Below, in pieces: positions 1 through 9,596 of a stretch of 64,000 nucleotides of DNA (position 1 is the first letter of the stretch; every line of letters starts with the position of its first letter). The notes under the pieces were generated by a model. The model was given only the letters and a program-made list of their open reading frames with translations, did no database searches and was not told the origin of the DNA. The DNA is from Erythrobacter neustonensis (GTDB lineage Bacteria; Pseudomonadota; Alphaproteobacteria; Sphingomonadales; Sphingomonadaceae). The DNA is taken from the NCBI RefSeq assembly GCF_001663175.1, contig NZ_CP016033.1:806001-870000 (forward strand). The letters run 5' to 3'. The translations under genes were made by a program, and so were the position numbers.

Positions 1-780
1 CGGCTGGGGCCGCGGCGGGGGGGCGAAGCGGGCAATCGCGTCGATCAACTCAGTCACGCCGAAATTCTTCAGCGCCGATCCGAAATAGACCGGCGTCAGG
101 TCGCCGTGGCGGAAGGCTTCGATGTCGAACTCGGGATAGCCGCCACGCGCCAGCTCGATTTCGTCCATGAACCGCTGCGGGATCGCGGCGGTATCGCGCG
201 TGCCCAGATATTCGCGGCTCGGCCCGTCGGGGCGCGCGACGGTGTCGGTGGCGAAATCGAGGATGCCCTCGAACTCGCCGCCCATCCCGATCGGCCACAT
301 CTGCGGGGACACGTCGAGCGCGAGCATGTCGGCCACCTCGTCGAGCGTCTCGAAGGGATCGCGGCCCTCGCGGTCGACCTTGTTGACGAAAGTGATGATC
401 GGCACGCTACGCAGGCGGCACACCTCGAACAGCTTGCGGGTCTGCGGCTCGATGCCCTTGGCTGCGTCGATCACCATGACAGCGCTGTCGACGGCCGTCA
501 GCGTGCGATAGGTATCCTCCGAGAAGTCCTCGTGCCCCGGCGTGTCGAGCAGGTTGAAGACGATCCCGTCCTTCTGGAAGGTCATCACGCTCGACGTGAC
601 CGAGATCCCGCGCTGCTGCTCGATCTTCATCCAGTCCGACCGCGCCCGCCGCGCCGCGCCGCGCGCCTTGACCTCGCCGGCCAAGTGGATTGCGCCGCCT
701 TGCAGCAGCAGCTTTTCGGTCAGTGTGGTTTTCCCTGCGTCAGGGTGCGAGATGATCGCGAAGGTGCGGCGGTTGGACAT
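1..780 (-). CDS. prfC: Peptide chain release factor 3 (N-terminal part, cut by window edge)
   Basis: Translational GTPase that removes RF1/RF2 from the ribosome after peptide release. The visible 259 or so residues start [19 protein letters not shown]. They contain the P-loop (HPDAGKTT), the switch II motif [12 protein letters not shown] and the NKVD guanine-specificity motif, in the spacing of the RF3/EF-G family. The sequence around [14 protein letters not shown] is typical of RF3 rather than EF-G. The start ATG (778-780) shares one base with the TAA stop of the upstream SDR gene, so the two are translationally coupled. The C-terminal half lies beyond position 1. Confidence 0.95.
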   Translation of the reverse strand, partial: MSNRRTFAIISHPDAGKTTLTEKLLLQGGAIHLAGEVKARGAARRARSDWMKIEQQRGISVTSSVMTFQKDGIVFNLLDTPGHEDFSEDTYRTLTAVDSAVMVIDAAKGIEPQTRKLFEVCRLRSVPIITFVNKVDREGRDPFETLDEVADMLALDVSPQMWPIGMGGEFEGILDFATDTVARPDGPSREYLGTRDTAAIPQRFMDEIELARGGYPEFDIEAFRHGDLTPVYFGSALKNFGVTELIDAIARFAPPPRPQP

Positions 781-1523
781 TAATCGCGTGCGACGCGGAA
801 GCCCGCGAAGTCCTGGTTGACCGGCATCAGTTCGATCCGGTTGATGTTGAGATGCGGCGGCAGTGCGGCGATCCAGCCGATGGTGTCGGCGATATCCTCA
901 CCCGTCATCGGATTGACGCCGGCATAAAGCTTGTCCGAGGCGTCCTGGCTGCCGGTGCGCACCAGAGTGAATTCGGTCTCGACCATGCCGGGCTCGATGC
1001 TGGTAACGCGCACGCCGGTGCCGTGGAGGTCGGCGCGCAGCGCAAGCGTGAAGTGGTTCACGAAAGCCTTGGACCCGGCATAGACGTTGCCGCCCGGATA
1101 GATGTAGCTCCCCGCGACCGAACCGATCGCGATGATTGCGCCCTTGCGTTCGATCAGCCCGGGCAGAAGCTTGCGCGTCAGCACCACCATTGCGGTGACG
1201 TTGGTGTCGATCATCGTCTGCCAATCATCGAGATTGGCATTCTGCGCCGCCGAAAGCCCCTGTGCGAGGCCCGCGTTGTTCACCAGCAGATCGATATCGC
1301 GGAACGCTTCGGGCAGGCTCGCCAGCGCCGCGTCCATCGCCGCCGTGTCGCGCACGTCGAAGCACAGCGCCTGAACCTTGTCCGCGCCCAATTCGGCGAC
1401 CAGTGCGTCGAGCCGCTCCTGCCGCCGTCCGGTGGCGACGCAGCGCCAGCCGTCGGCGACGAGGCGGCGCACGGTGGCAAGGCCGATGCCGGCCGTGGCA
1501 CCGGTGACAAAGGCGGTCTTCAT
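780..1523 (-). CDS. Short-chain dehydrogenase/reductase, YdfG-like (NADP-dependent 3-hydroxy acid dehydrogenase type)
   Basis: 247-residue classical SDR. The cofactor motif TGATAGIG sits at residues 8-15, the NNAG motif near residue 87, and the catalytic YxxxK as YAGSK near 152-156, preceded by IGSVAGS with the catalytic Ser. The stretch [14 protein letters not shown] closely resembles E. coli YdfG, which oxidises L-allo-threonine/serine-type 3-hydroxy acids and reduces malonic semialdehyde. The substrate here is inferred from that resemblance. The start overlaps the pheT stop by one base and the stop overlaps the prfC start, so it is embedded in a pheS-pheT-SDR-prfC run. Confidence 0.85.
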   Translation of the reverse strand: MKTAFVTGATAGIGLATVRRLVADGWRCVATGRRQERLDALVAELGADKVQALCFDVRDTAAMDAALASLPEAFRDIDLLVNNAGLAQGLSAAQNANLDDWQTMIDTNVTAMVVLTRKLLPGLIERKGAIIAIGSVAGSYIYPGGNVYAGSKAFVNHFTLALRADLHGTGVRVTSIEPGMVETEFTLVRTGSQDASDKLYAGVNPMTGEDIADTIGWIAALPPHLNINRIELMPVNQDFAGFRVARD

Positions 1524-3910
1524 CAGCGCAGCTCCCCTCCCAGCTTGGCCGCCGCAGCGACGACCTTTTCCGAAATCGCCTTGAGATCGGCGTCCTTGAA
1601 GCTCGCCTCGCCCGGCTGGAGGGTAACCTCGACCGCGATGGACTTGCGGCCTTCGGGCACGCCCTGCCCGGCAAACACATCGAACACGCGCACGCCGGTG
1701 ATGTTCGCCTTGTCCGCGCCCTGCACTGCGCGCACCAGATCGCCCGCTGCCAGTGACGCGGGAACGAGGAAGGCAAAGTCGCGGGTCACCGCCTGCAAGG
1801 CCGGCGGGGTAAAGCCCGGACGCGCAAAGGCGGCGTTCTTCTTGGGCGGGATCGCGTCGAGGAACAGTTCGACCGCCGCGATCGGCCCGTCGGCATCGAA
1901 CGCCTTCAGGGTCGCAGGGTGCACCATCCCGAAGCGTGCCAGCACCACCTTGGGGCCAAGCCGCAGCGTTGCCGACTGGCCGGGATGGAACTGCGCGCCG
2001 GCCTCTCCCATCACCATCAGGTTCGCCACCGGCGCGCCCGCGGCTTCGAGCAGCTGGAGCGCGAGCGCCTTGGCATCATAGGCATCGAACATGGCGGCCT
2101 TGCCGCCCTGCCATCCGCGCTGCGTCTTTTCGCCCGCCAGCACGATGCCCAGCGTCGGCTTTTCGTCGCTCAGGCCATCGCGCCCGCGGAAATAGCGCCG
2201 CCCGATTTCGAACAGGCGCGCGGAGGCCGCGCCGCGATCGGCGCTGCGCTTGGCCGCCATCAGCAGGCCGGGCAGCAGCGAGGGGCGCATCGCCTTCAGG
2301 TCTTCGCTGATCGGGTTGGCGAGCACCCATGGCGCGTCATCGCCGTTGGCAAAATGATCCGCCGCCCATTCGGGCAGGAAGCTCCAGGTGATCGCTTCGT
2401 TCAATCCGCTTGCGGCAGCCGCGCGGCGCAAGGTCCGCTCAAGCTTCTGCTGCGGCGTGGCGGTGGGGCGGGCCACGCCCTCGGCACGGGGAAGCGCGAC
2501 GCTTTCGACCTTGTCGAGCCCGCGGATGCGGACGACTTCCTCGACCAGATCGGCGGGGCCTTCGATATCATGGCGGCGCAGCGGGCAAGTCACCTGCCAG
2601 TCCGCGCCCACGGAAAAGCCGAGGCTTTCGAGGATGCGCTTCTGCTCGTCCTCGGGCACGTCGACCCCACCCAGACGGCGCGTGAGGCCGGGGTCGAAGG
2701 CGACGATCTTGGCAGTGCTGGGCGGCGAACCGGCGTGGATGACTTCGCTGGGAGCGCCGCCTGCCAGTTCGACGATCAGCCCGGTGAGCAGATCGAGGCC
2801 ATCTGCCAGAAATTCGGGATCGACCCCGCGCTCGAAGCGGGTGCGGGCATCCGAGGACAGGCCCAGCTTGCGCCCGGTGGCACCGATGCGCGCCGGATCG
2901 AAATAGGCGATTTCGAGCAGCACGTCGGTGGTCGCCTCGGTCACGCCCGAATGTTCGCCGCCCATGATCCCGGCGATGTCGTGCACGCCGTTGTCATCCG
3001 CGATCACCATCATCTCGGAATCGAGCGTGTAGGTCTTCTCGTTGAGCGCCAGCACCTCTTCGCCGTCCTGCGCGCGGCGCGCCACCACGGCGCCCGAAAG
3101 CTTGGCAAGGTCATAGGCGTGCGCCGGACGCCCGTAGCCAAGCATCAGGTAATTGGTGAGATCGACCAGCAGCGAGATCGGGCGCTGGCCTGCGCTCTTG
3201 AGGCGCGCCTGCAGCCAGTCGGGCGAGGCGCCGTTGGTCACGCCCTTGATTACACGGCCATAGAAGGCGGGACAGCCCTCGGCATCGTCGGTGCGGATTT
3301 CGACCGGGCACGCGCCTTGGGACGTGAAGGCAGGCATGGCAATGGGCTTCAGCGTCCCCAGCCCCTTGGCCGCCAGATCGCGCGCGATGCCATAGACGCC
3401 CATGCAATCGGGGCGGTTGGGCGTGACGGCAACCTCGATCACCGGATCGCTGCCGTGGTAATCGGCAAAGGCCGTGCCCACCGGTGCGTCATCGGGCAGT
3501 TCGATGATGCCGTCGTGATCCTCGCCCAGTTCAAGCTCGCGGGTCGAGCACATCATGCCGTTGCTCTCGACACCCCGGATCGCGCTCTTCTTCAGCACCA
3601 TGCCGTTGGCGGGCACGGTCGCGCCGGGCAGGCCCAGCACGCCCTTCATCCCTGCACGCGCATTGGGCGCGCCGCAGACGACCTGCAACGGCGTGCCGTC
3701 GCCGGTGTCGACGGTGAGCACCTGCAGCTTGTCCGCGTCAGGATGGCGCGCGGCGGTCAGCACGTGGGCGATGCGGAACCCTTCGAGCTTCTCGGCCGGA
3801 TCTTCCACGCCTTCGACCTCAAGCCCGATGGCGTTCAATGCGTCGCAGATTTCCGCGACGGTGGCGTCGGTTTCAAGGTAATCCTTGAGCCAGGTCAGCG
3901 AGAACTTCAT
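1523..3910 (-). CDS. pheT: Phenylalanyl-tRNA synthetase beta subunit
   Basis: Beta chain of the alpha2-beta2 PheRS that charges tRNA-Phe. At 795 residues it has the normal full length. It begins [17 protein letters not shown]. The order is the N-terminal tRNA-binding EMAP-like domain (about 40-150), B3/4 editing domain (about 210-400), B5 domain (about 410-480, with [20 protein letters not shown]), catalytic-like core, and a C-terminal anticodon-binding fold (RDFAFLVP...GVRVFDVF). The frame is open further upstream, but the start was set at 3910 because it matches the family N-terminus and gives an ATGA overlap with the pheS stop (3907-3910). Confidence 0.97.
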   Translation of the reverse strand: MKFSLTWLKDYLETDATVAEICDALNAIGLEVEGVEDPAEKLEGFRIAHVLTAARHPDADKLQVLTVDTGDGTPLQVVCGAPNARAGMKGVLGLPGATVPANGMVLKKSAIRGVESNGMMCSTRELELGEDHDGIIELPDDAPVGTAFADYHGSDPVIEVAVTPNRPDCMGVYGIARDLAAKGLGTLKPIAMPAFTSQGACPVEIRTDDAEGCPAFYGRVIKGVTNGASPDWLQARLKSAGQRPISLLVDLTNYLMLGYGRPAHAYDLAKLSGAVVARRAQDGEEVLALNEKTYTLDSEMMVIADDNGVHDIAGIMGGEHSGVTEATTDVLLEIAYFDPARIGATGRKLGLSSDARTRFERGVDPEFLADGLDLLTGLIVELAGGAPSEVIHAGSPPSTAKIVAFDPGLTRRLGGVDVPEDEQKRILESLGFSVGADWQVTCPLRRHDIEGPADLVEEVVRIRGLDKVESVALPRAEGVARPTATPQQKLERTLRRAAAASGLNEAITWSFLPEWAADHFANGDDAPWVLANPISEDLKAMRPSLLPGLLMAAKRSADRGAASARLFEIGRRYFRGRDGLSDEKPTLGIVLAGEKTQRGWQGGKAAMFDAYDAKALALQLLEAAGAPVANLMVMGEAGAQFHPGQSATLRLGPKVVLARFGMVHPATLKAFDADGPIAAVELFLDAIPPKKNAAFARPGFTPPALQAVTRDFAFLVPASLAAGDLVRAVQGADKANITGVRVFDVFAGQGVPEGRKSIAVEVTLQPGEASFKDADLKAISEKVVAAAAKLGGELR

Positions 3911-5007
3911 GCGCGTGCTCCCACACCGGCGGAAAGGGTCGGTTGGTCGAAGGGCGAGAAGCCGTAATGCGCCAGCCAGCGCGGGTCGCCGTCGAAGAAG
4001 GCACGCAAATCGTTCATCCCGTATTTGAGCATCGCGATCCGGTCGATCCCGAGGCCGAAGGCAAAGCCCTGATACTCGGCGGGATCGACGCCCGCGAATT
4101 CGAGCACGCGGGCATTCACCATCCCGCTGCCGCCGATTTCCATCCACGCATGGCCCGGCGCATCGCCGTGACCGCCAACCACGCGGCGGCCCCCTTCGGT
4201 GGAATAGCCCACGTCGACCTCCACGCTGGGTTCGGTGAAGGGGAAGTAGCTGGGACGTAATCTGAGCACGATGTCCTCGCGCTCGAAGAAGGCCTTGAAG
4301 AAGGTTTCCAGCGTCCACTTGAGGTGGCCGAGGTGAATATCGCGGTCGATCACCAGCCCTTCGACCTGATGGAACATCGGGGTGTGCGTGGCATCGCTGT
4401 CCGAGCGATAGACCCGGCCCGGCGCAATGATCCGGATCGGCGCACCCTGCGCCAGCATAGAGCGGATCTGGACCGGCGAGGTGTGCGTGCGCAGGAGTAT
4501 TTCGCGGCCTTCAGGGGACTTGTCCGGAAAGTAGAACGTGTCGTGCATCGCGCGCGCCGGGTGGGTTTCATCCATGTTGAGCGCGGTGAAATTGTGCCAG
4601 TCGTCCTCAATCTCCGGGCCAGTTGCGACCGCGAAGCCCAGATCGGCGAAGATTTCGGCGAGCTCGTCCATCACCTGGCTGACAGGGTGGACCGAACCTT
4701 TGGGCGCTGCCGCGGCGGGCAGCGTCAGATCGATCGTTTCGCGCGCCAGCTGTTCTTCCAAGGCAGCGGCTTCGAGCGCGGTCTTCTTCGCATCCAGCGC
4801 CTCGGCAATGCTCGCGCGCGCGGACTGGATCGCGGGCGCAGCCGCGGTGCGTTCGTCGGGCGTCATGCCGCCCAGCGTCTTAAGGGCAAGGCTCACCCAG
4901 CCTTTCTTGCCGAGCGTTTCGAGCCGCTGGGCTTCAAGCGCATCGAGGCTGGTCGCCGCGGCAATCGCGGCCAGCGCGGCTGCGGTCTGGGAAGTGATGT
5001 CGGTCAT
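3907..5007 (-). CDS. pheS: Phenylalanyl-tRNA synthetase alpha subunit
   Basis: Catalytic chain of PheRS, 366 residues. A coiled-coil N-terminus (about 1-90, including [13 protein letters not shown]) precedes a class II aminoacyl-tRNA synthetase core. The core shows motif 2 ([20 protein letters not shown]), the FTEPSVEVD segment and motif 3 ([17 protein letters not shown]). The start [12 protein letters not shown] at 5007 was preferred over upstream in-frame codons because the extension has no family similarity. The stop overlaps pheT by four bases. No clear pheST attenuator was seen in the 121 bp upstream. Confidence 0.97.
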   Translation of the reverse strand: MTDITSQTAAALAAIAAATSLDALEAQRLETLGKKGWVSLALKTLGGMTPDERTAAAPAIQSARASIAEALDAKKTALEAAALEEQLARETIDLTLPAAAAPKGSVHPVSQVMDELAEIFADLGFAVATGPEIEDDWHNFTALNMDETHPARAMHDTFYFPDKSPEGREILLRTHTSPVQIRSMLAQGAPIRIIAPGRVYRSDSDATHTPMFHQVEGLVIDRDIHLGHLKWTLETFFKAFFEREDIVLRLRPSYFPFTEPSVEVDVGYSTEGGRRVVGGHGDAPGHAWMEIGGSGMVNARVLEFAGVDPAEYQGFAFGLGIDRIAMLKYGMNDLRAFFDGDPRWLAHYGFSPFDQPTLSAGVGARA

Positions 5008-5128
5008 GGATTTGGCTTGCTCTGACAGCGGGATTTCGCCGCCGCCCGCTAGCGTCAAATCGGACAAATTGCAAAGCGGCTGTGCGCCGGGCCCGCTGCC
5101 GGTCGCAGTTCCGGCCGGGCGGCGCGCC

Positions 5129-6103
5129 TCAATGCGGCTGCGGCGCCGCGCCCCCGGGCGGGTCGAGCGTTTGCGCAGGGCTGCCCCACACCCGCGCGCG
5201 CGCCTCCATGAAGGAGGTGAGGATCGGATGATCGCGCGCGGCATATTCGCTCGGGCTCATCGTCATGAACTCGCGGAACTCGCGCGTGAATTGCGCCTGA
5301 TCGTGGTAATCGGCGTCCATCGCCTCGGTCCAGCGCGCGCGGCGGTCAAGCATGTAGGATGTCAGACTGCGCATGAACCGCTGCCGCCGCATCAGCAGCT
5401 TCGGCGAAAACCCGAAATAGCGCGCACACAGCCGTTCGAGCGTGCGTACGCTGAGCGCGCATTCATCCGCAAGCGTGTTGACCGAGGTGTGCTGCCCGCC
5501 CACCAGCGCGGCATGGATGCGCGCGATCCGCGCCTCGTCGCGGCAGGGGCGCATCATCGCCGTCAGCATCGCGATCAGGGCAGTGTGCTGTTCCTCGACC
5601 GTGGAATGAGGATCACACAGCGCCTCGGTCATCCCGGCGAAATGGGCAAAGGCGTGATGGGCCGCGCCATCGCAGATGATGTTGGCAACGCTGGAGGCAT
5701 CGGCGGCGAAAAACCGCGCCCAGCCCAGCGGCATGAAGCCCACGCCCCACATCCTTACCGTCCCCAGCGAAAAACGGCACGGCAGCGAACTTGGCCCGGT
5801 GCCGACGAATGGCGCGCCGCGCACCGCATTCACACCGATCTGCGCCTCCGGCGGAGAGCCGCAGAAGAAACGGATGTTGCCCCATTCGGGCTGGAGGTAA
5901 TCGGTGACGGGCGCTGCACCATCGGGCAGATCGAGCGTGAGGTGATAGAAGCTGGTGAAGCAGCCCGCGAATTCCTCGGGCGGTTCGTAAAAGGCGGCAT
6001 GCACGCGCGGCGCGCCTTCGGCGCCTTGCGCTGTGCTCCCTCCTGTCTTGCCTGCTTCCCCCATGTCATCAGTTAAACAAAATGCTGCGTTTTTTGCAAG
6101 CAT
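5129..6103 (-). CDS. AraC-family transcriptional regulator
   Basis: Up to 324 residues (311 if the internal ATG at 6064 is used; neither start has a good ribosome binding site). The C-terminal third (about 205-300) is a double helix-turn-helix AraC/XylS domain: [28 protein letters not shown], then [23 protein letters not shown]. The N-terminal 190 or so residues form an AraC-type effector domain whose ligand cannot be read from sequence. It lies between rplT and pheS, which are neighbours in many alphaproteobacteria, and is separated from rplT by a terminator. It therefore looks like an insertion into the rpmI-rplT-pheST arrangement. Confidence 0.88.
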   Translation of the reverse strand: MLAKNAAFCLTDDMGEAGKTGGSTAQGAEGAPRVHAAFYEPPEEFAGCFTSFYHLTLDLPDGAAPVTDYLQPEWGNIRFFCGSPPEAQIGVNAVRGAPFVGTGPSSLPCRFSLGTVRMWGVGFMPLGWARFFAADASSVANIICDGAAHHAFAHFAGMTEALCDPHSTVEEQHTALIAMLTAMMRPCRDEARIARIHAALVGGQHTSVNTLADECALSVRTLERLCARYFGFSPKLLMRRQRFMRSLTSYMLDRRARWTEAMDADYHDQAQFTREFREFMTMSPSEYAARDHPILTSFMEARARVWGSPAQTLDPPGGAAPQPH

Positions 6104-6130
6104 TGTGACGGATTTCTACAACCGACATGC

Positions 6131-6172
6131 AAAAGAGGCGGGCTTTCCGCATCCGGAAGCCCGCCCCGTTTT
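6131..6172 (-). terminator. Rho-independent terminator after rplT (possibly bidirectional)
   Basis: Stem 6137-6149 pairs with 6154-6165 (GGCGGGCTT-CCG type, one bulged T) around a four-base loop. On the minus strand it is followed by TCTTTTG, and on the plus strand by CCGTTTTGTTG. It closes the rpmI-rplT unit just upstream of the AraC gene. Confidence 0.7.
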
Positions 6173-6237
6173 GTTGTGCTGCACCGCGCCGCGCGCGGGA
6201 GCGATCGCTTACGCCGGAAGCGCAGCCCCCACCCGCT

Positions 6238-6597
6238 TTAGGCGGGCAAAGCCGCTTTCGCCTGAGCGATCACGGCCTTGAAAGCGCCGCCTTCGTTCAT
6301 CGCGAGATCGGCCATCGCCTTGCGGTCGAGTTCGATCCCGGCCAGCTTGATGCCATGCATGAACTGCGAATAGGTCAGGCCTTCCATGCGAACCGCAGCG
6401 TTGATGCGCTGGATCCAGAGCGCGCGGAAGGTCCGCTTCTTCACCTTGCGGTCGCGGTAGGCGTACTGGCCTGCCTTTTCGACCGCCTGACGGGCGATGC
6501 GGATGGTGTTCTTGCGGCGACCGCGATAGCCCTTGGCCTGGTCCAGAATCCGCTTGTGCTTGGCGCGGGTGGTAACACCCCTTTTGACGCGTGCCAT
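6238..6597 (-). CDS. rplT: 50S ribosomal protein L20
   Basis: 119 residues beginning [18 protein letters not shown], with the very basic N-terminal extension that threads into 23S rRNA and the globular C-terminus ([10 protein letters not shown]...[20 protein letters not shown]). L20 is needed for early 50S assembly and in other bacteria represses its own operon. It follows rpmI by 50 bp in the usual rpmI-rplT pair and is closed by a strong hairpin terminator. infC, which precedes this pair in many other bacteria, is not next to it here. Confidence 0.98.
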   Translation of the reverse strand: MARVKRGVTTRAKHKRILDQAKGYRGRRKNTIRIARQAVEKAGQYAYRDRKVKKRTFRALWIQRINAAVRMEGLTYSQFMHGIKLAGIELDRKAMADLAMNEGGAFKAVIAQAKAALPA

Positions 6598-6647
6598 ATC
6601 AGTATATCCTTATCTTGAGAGTGCGATGGGCCGTGGCCCGGCGCGCA

Positions 6648-6851
6648 TCAGTCCAGCCCGTAGGGCGCCCACTTCTTGATCGTCGGCGTATCGTTCGCCG
6701 ACAGGACCGAGGTGCCGCGGTTGGTGCGGATATACTTCGCGTTGTGGCTCATCAAACGGTGACGCTTGCCAGCGACGCCGTGCTTGACCTTGCCGGTGGC
6801 GGTGAACTTGAAGCGCTTTTTCACACCGCTCTTGGTCTTCAGCTTGGGCAT
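6648..6851 (-). CDS. rpmI: 50S ribosomal protein L35
   Basis: 67 residues, MPKLKTKSGVKKRFKFTATG, the canonical L35 N-terminus, ending WAPYGLD. The start is set at 6851. An AGGAG sits six bases upstream, whereas the ATG two codons earlier directly abuts the AGGAG and cannot use it. First gene of the rpmI-rplT pair. Confidence 0.97.
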   Translation of the reverse strand: MPKLKTKSGVKKRFKFTATGKVKHGVAGKRHRLMSHNAKYIRTNRGTSVLSANDTPTIKKWAPYGLD

Positions 6852-6940
6852 TTTCATCTCCTGAGTGAGACACGTCGGAACCGGCCATGGCAGCCCTTGT
6901 CGCCAGGCCGGCTGATTGATTCGTGTCGGTGAAGTGCGCG

Positions 6941-6969
6941 CGAATAGGCGCGCGGCGGGCGAAAGGCAA
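6941..6969 (-). promoter_or_regulatory. Candidate housekeeping promoter for rpmI-rplT
   Basis: On the minus strand, TTGCCT (6964-6969), a 17-base spacer and TATTCG (6941-6946) resemble a sigma-70 -35/-10 pair about 90 bases upstream of the rpmI start. Judged by eye only. Confidence 0.35.
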
Positions 6970-6991
6970 GGGGTGAGACGAAGACCGGCGC

Positions 6992-7768
6992 TTAATGGGC
7001 GTAGATCATCTTCACACTCATCCCGCCATCGATGGTGAGGTGCTGGCCGGTGACGAAGCCGGCATCGCACAAGTATTCGACCGCCCGGGCGATATCCTGC
7101 GGGCGCCCCACGCGTCCGGCGGGGTGCTGCGCCTTGTCCTTGGGGCGATGCTTCACCGGCTCGCGCGCGCTCTGCTTTTGCCAATCTCGCGTTTCGATCC
7201 AGCCGGGCCGGATGGCGTTGACCCGGATCGCGGGGCCGAGCGACACCGCCAGCGCGTGGGTCAGCGCATCGACCCCGCCCTTGGCGGCAGTGTAGCCAAA
7301 GGTGTCGGGCTCGCTCATCGCGGCGCGGGTGGATGAGATGTTGATGATGCTGCCCGCCTCGCCCGTCGCATCGTGCCCGGCGCGCAGCAGCGGCACCGCA
7401 GCGCGCGAACACAGGAACGCGGCGGTCAGGCTGGCATCGATCCAGGCCTGCCAATCGGCCAGCGCCAGATCCTCGATCGGACCGCAATAGGGATCGGCCA
7501 GCCCGGCATTGTTGACGAGGCAGGCCAGCGGCCGATCGCCCAGCCAGTCCGCGATTTCGCCAAAGGCGTTCTTCACCGCAAGCTCGTTGCCGACGTCGCA
7601 TTCGCAGGTCAGCAGCCGGTCGGCCGGGGCGAGCGCCGCAAGCTCTGCCAAGGCGTCGCCATCGCGATCGAGCGCGGCGACCCGCCAGCCGATGCCCGCA
7701 AAATGCAGCGCAATCGCACGACCGATGCCCTGTGCAGCGCCGGTAATGGCGATGGCCTTGTCGTTCAT
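6992..7768 (-). CDS. SDR family oxidoreductase (classical)
   Basis: 258 residues. TGAAQGIG (residues 9-16) binds NAD(P), NNAG lies near residue 86, and the active site shows INISSTRA with the catalytic Ser and YTAAKGG with Tyr-Lys. The C-terminus TGQHLTIDGGMSVKMIY is the usual end of FabG/glucose-dehydrogenase-like SDRs. An Asp after the second beta strand (ALDRDGD) suggests a preference for NAD, which is inference. The substrate is unknown. A GAGGAAGGGA ribosome binding site precedes the ATG. It lies 140 bp upstream of rpmI in the same direction. Confidence 0.85.
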   Translation of the reverse strand: MNDKAIAITGAAQGIGRAIALHFAGIGWRVAALDRDGDALAELAALAPADRLLTCECDVGNELAVKNAFGEIADWLGDRPLACLVNNAGLADPYCGPIEDLALADWQAWIDASLTAAFLCSRAAVPLLRAGHDATGEAGSIINISSTRAAMSEPDTFGYTAAKGGVDALTHALAVSLGPAIRVNAIRPGWIETRDWQKQSAREPVKHRPKDKAQHPAGRVGRPQDIARAVEYLCDAGFVTGQHLTIDGGMSVKMIYAH

Positions 7769-7828
7769 GGTGTCCCTTCCTCAGCCCATTGCGTCGCGGA
7801 CATCTTACAGCCCCGCCCCGTTCAGGCC

Positions 7829-7960
7829 ATCGGCATGGCCGCGCGCGACGAAATTGTAACAGTCCTAGCCGAGCACGAACTTCTTTTCGGCAAACTGTTC
7901 AGCGACTGACATGAACGCGTCGGCCTCCTCGTAGGGCACCAAGTGCGCTTAGGCGGCGAG
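7829..7960 (-). pseudogene. Decayed fragment of a second hisN (inositol-monophosphatase family) gene
   Basis: On the minus strand, 7832-7947 translates to a block that aligns with residues 157-196 of the intact HisN protein at 8826-9596. 27 of 38 aligned residues are identical, including EEADAFMSVA, AEKK and DCYN. An in-frame TAG (7865-7867) replaces a conserved Gly codon, two codons are missing after DCYN, and no start or remaining coding sequence exists on either side. It is therefore a dead remnant about 0.9 kb downstream of the functional copy, in the same orientation. Similarity fades near 7829 and 7960. Confidence 0.8.
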
Positions 7961-8033
7961 CGAAGGAAAGGCAAAAAATTCGGCAAGGCGCGCCCGACAT
8001 TCGGTGCAATGCCGCCGCACCTGCCGGGGATCA

Positions 8034-8069
8034 CGAAAAAGGGCGGCCCCGGCAAACCGGAACCGCCCC
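8034..8069 (-). terminator. Rho-independent terminator of the outer membrane protein gene
   Basis: Read on the minus strand, GGGCGGTTCCGG, a TTTG loop and CCGGGGCCGCCC form a 12-pair stem (two G-T pairs) followed by TTTTTC. It starts about 20 bases after the stop codon. Confidence 0.8.
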
Positions 8070-8090
8070 TCGATCATCAGGCGAACGGGC

Positions 8091-8675
8091 TTAGAAGCGC
8101 GTGCCGAGCGCGATGCCGAAGTGGCGGCGCTGCGTGTTGATCGTGAACACTTCGCCAAGGTCGGCATAGCCACCTTCGACGCGGCCGTAGAAGTTGGGGC
8201 CGAAGCTGTGCTCGTAACCCAGCGCGAAGGCGACGCCCTTGCCGGTGTCCTTGAAATCGCCGCCGGTGGCGACATCGACTTCGAAGCCCTGCTCGGCATA
8301 GCCGACCTTGCCGTAGAGCTGGCCGCTGGTGCCGACCGCATAGCCGATGTGCAGACCGGCTTCGAGATAGCCGTCGGCGCTCAGGCAGGCACCCGAATCG
8401 CAGGATTCGATGGTCGAGAATTCGTACTGGGCATAGGGGCCGACGACGACGCGTTCGCCGACCGCGAGGTCAAAACCGGCTTCGCCGCCGAATGCCATCG
8501 CGCTGCCGATCTTGTAGACATCGTCGTCTTCTTCGATCGAGCTGACGGTCGGGGTTTCGTAGGTCGCACGCGCTTCGATGCGGAAACCGTCGCGGGCGGT
8601 CGAGGTTGCGTCCTGCGCAAATGCCGGGCTGGCCGAGATTGCGGCGAGCGCGCCGGCAAGGATGATCTTGTTCAT
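8091..8675 (-). CDS. Small outer-membrane beta-barrel protein (OmpA/Opa-like porin fold)
   Basis: 194 residues with a signal peptide MNKIILAGALAAISASPAFA, cleavage expected after AFA. The mature part consists of alternating amphipathic strands (YEHSFGPNFYGRVEGGYADLG, GIALGTRF) and ends in Phe, the usual recognition signal for the BAM machinery. It resembles the eight-stranded outer membrane protein beta-barrel domain. Cys residues in SCDSGACL may form a loop disulfide. Function is unknown. The region upstream has an inverted repeat CTGTCC-5-GGACAG (8698-8714) that might be an operator, and an AAAAGG element before the ATG. Confidence 0.8.
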   Translation of the reverse strand: MNKIILAGALAAISASPAFAQDATSTARDGFRIEARATYETPTVSSIEEDDDVYKIGSAMAFGGEAGFDLAVGERVVVGPYAQYEFSTIESCDSGACLSADGYLEAGLHIGYAVGTSGQLYGKVGYAEQGFEVDVATGGDFKDTGKGVAFALGYEHSFGPNFYGRVEGGYADLGEVFTINTQRRHFGIALGTRF

Positions 8676-8825
8676 GAAAGCCTTTTCGATTGCGAACCTG
8701 TCCGAATTGGACAGCGACTGTCTATCGAAATGCCAATCTGGATCAATATTTCGCTAGTGCGGGCAGTTGTTTCAAATGCAATTGTTGCGCTTCTGCAACG
8801 CCGCGAGGAGTGTTGCTGCGCTGCC

Positions 8826-9596
8826 CTAACCCATCGCGTCGAGCACGTCTTCGAGGCGCGCGGGATCGCCCAGCGCGATCACGGTGCCGTCGCTCCCGGC
8901 GTCGAGCGGATTGCCCTGCCAGTCGGCCATCATTCCCCCTGCGCCTTCGACCACGGGCACCAGCGCGGCGTAATCGTAAAGCTTAAGCCCTGCCTCGATC
9001 ACGACATCGACATGGCCGCTCGCGACGAGGCCGTAATTGTAGCAGTCCCCGCCGAACACGATCTTCTTTTCGGCGACCTGCTTGGCGACAGACATGAAGG
9101 CGTCGGCCTCCTCGTTGGAGAACAGGTGCGGGCTGGTGGTGGCGAGCACCGCGTCCGATAATTCCTTGAGCGGCCGCGCGGTGGCGGGCTTGCCGTTGAA
9201 CAGCGTCGGCTGGCCGATCGCGCCCACCCAGCGTTCCCCGCTGATCGGCTGGTCGATGATGCCCAGCACCGGCCAGCCATCCTGCAACAAGGCGATCAAC
9301 GTGCCGAAGATCGGGCGGCCGGCGATGAAACTGGTGGTGCCGTCGATCGGGTCGAGCACCCATTGGCGGCCTGCGCCTTCGTTGCGGGTGCCGTATTCTT
9401 CGCCGATGATCCCGTCGCGCGGGAACTCGGCCTCGATCAGCTTGCGCATCGCGGCTTCGGCGGCGCGGTCGGCTTCGGTGACGAAGCTGCGGTCGGATTT
9501 CTTCTCTTCGGACCATGTCCCCCGGAACAGCGGGCGGATCGCAGCGCCCGCCACATCGGCAAGGCGCAGCGCAAGGGCGAGATCATGTTCGGTCAT
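8826..9596 (-). CDS. hisN: Histidinol-phosphatase of the inositol monophosphatase family
   Basis: 256 residues. The metal-binding motifs are GEEYGT (66-71), DPIDGTTSF (82-90) and the C-terminal YDYAALVPVVEGAGG, typical of the IMPase fold. The closest recognised subgroup is the HisN-type histidinol-phosphatase used for histidine synthesis in actinobacteria and many alphaproteobacteria, although activity on inositol phosphate or other sugar phosphates cannot be excluded. The start MTEHDLALALRLAD at 9596 overlaps the stop of the preceding small gene by four bases. It forms a prs-orf-hisN unit, which fits since PRPP is the histidine precursor. A decayed copy lies at 7829-7960. Confidence 0.85.
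   Translation of the reverse strand: MTEHDLALALRLADVAGAAIRPLFRGTWSEEKKSDRSFVTEADRAAEAAMRKLIEAEFPRDGIIGEEYGTRNEGAGRQWVLDPIDGTTSFIAGRPIFGTLIALLQDGWPVLGIIDQPISGERWVGAIGQPTLFNGKPATARPLKELSDAVLATTSPHLFSNEEADAFMSVAKQVAEKKIVFGGDCYNYGLVASGHVDVVIEAGLKLYDYAALVPVVEGAGGMMADWQGNPLDAGSDGTVIALGDPARLEDVLDAMG

Noticed and set aside
1919..3967. Long plus-strand frame opposite pheT
   Set aside because: Same reason: antisense shadow in GC-rich DNA with no recognisable motif.
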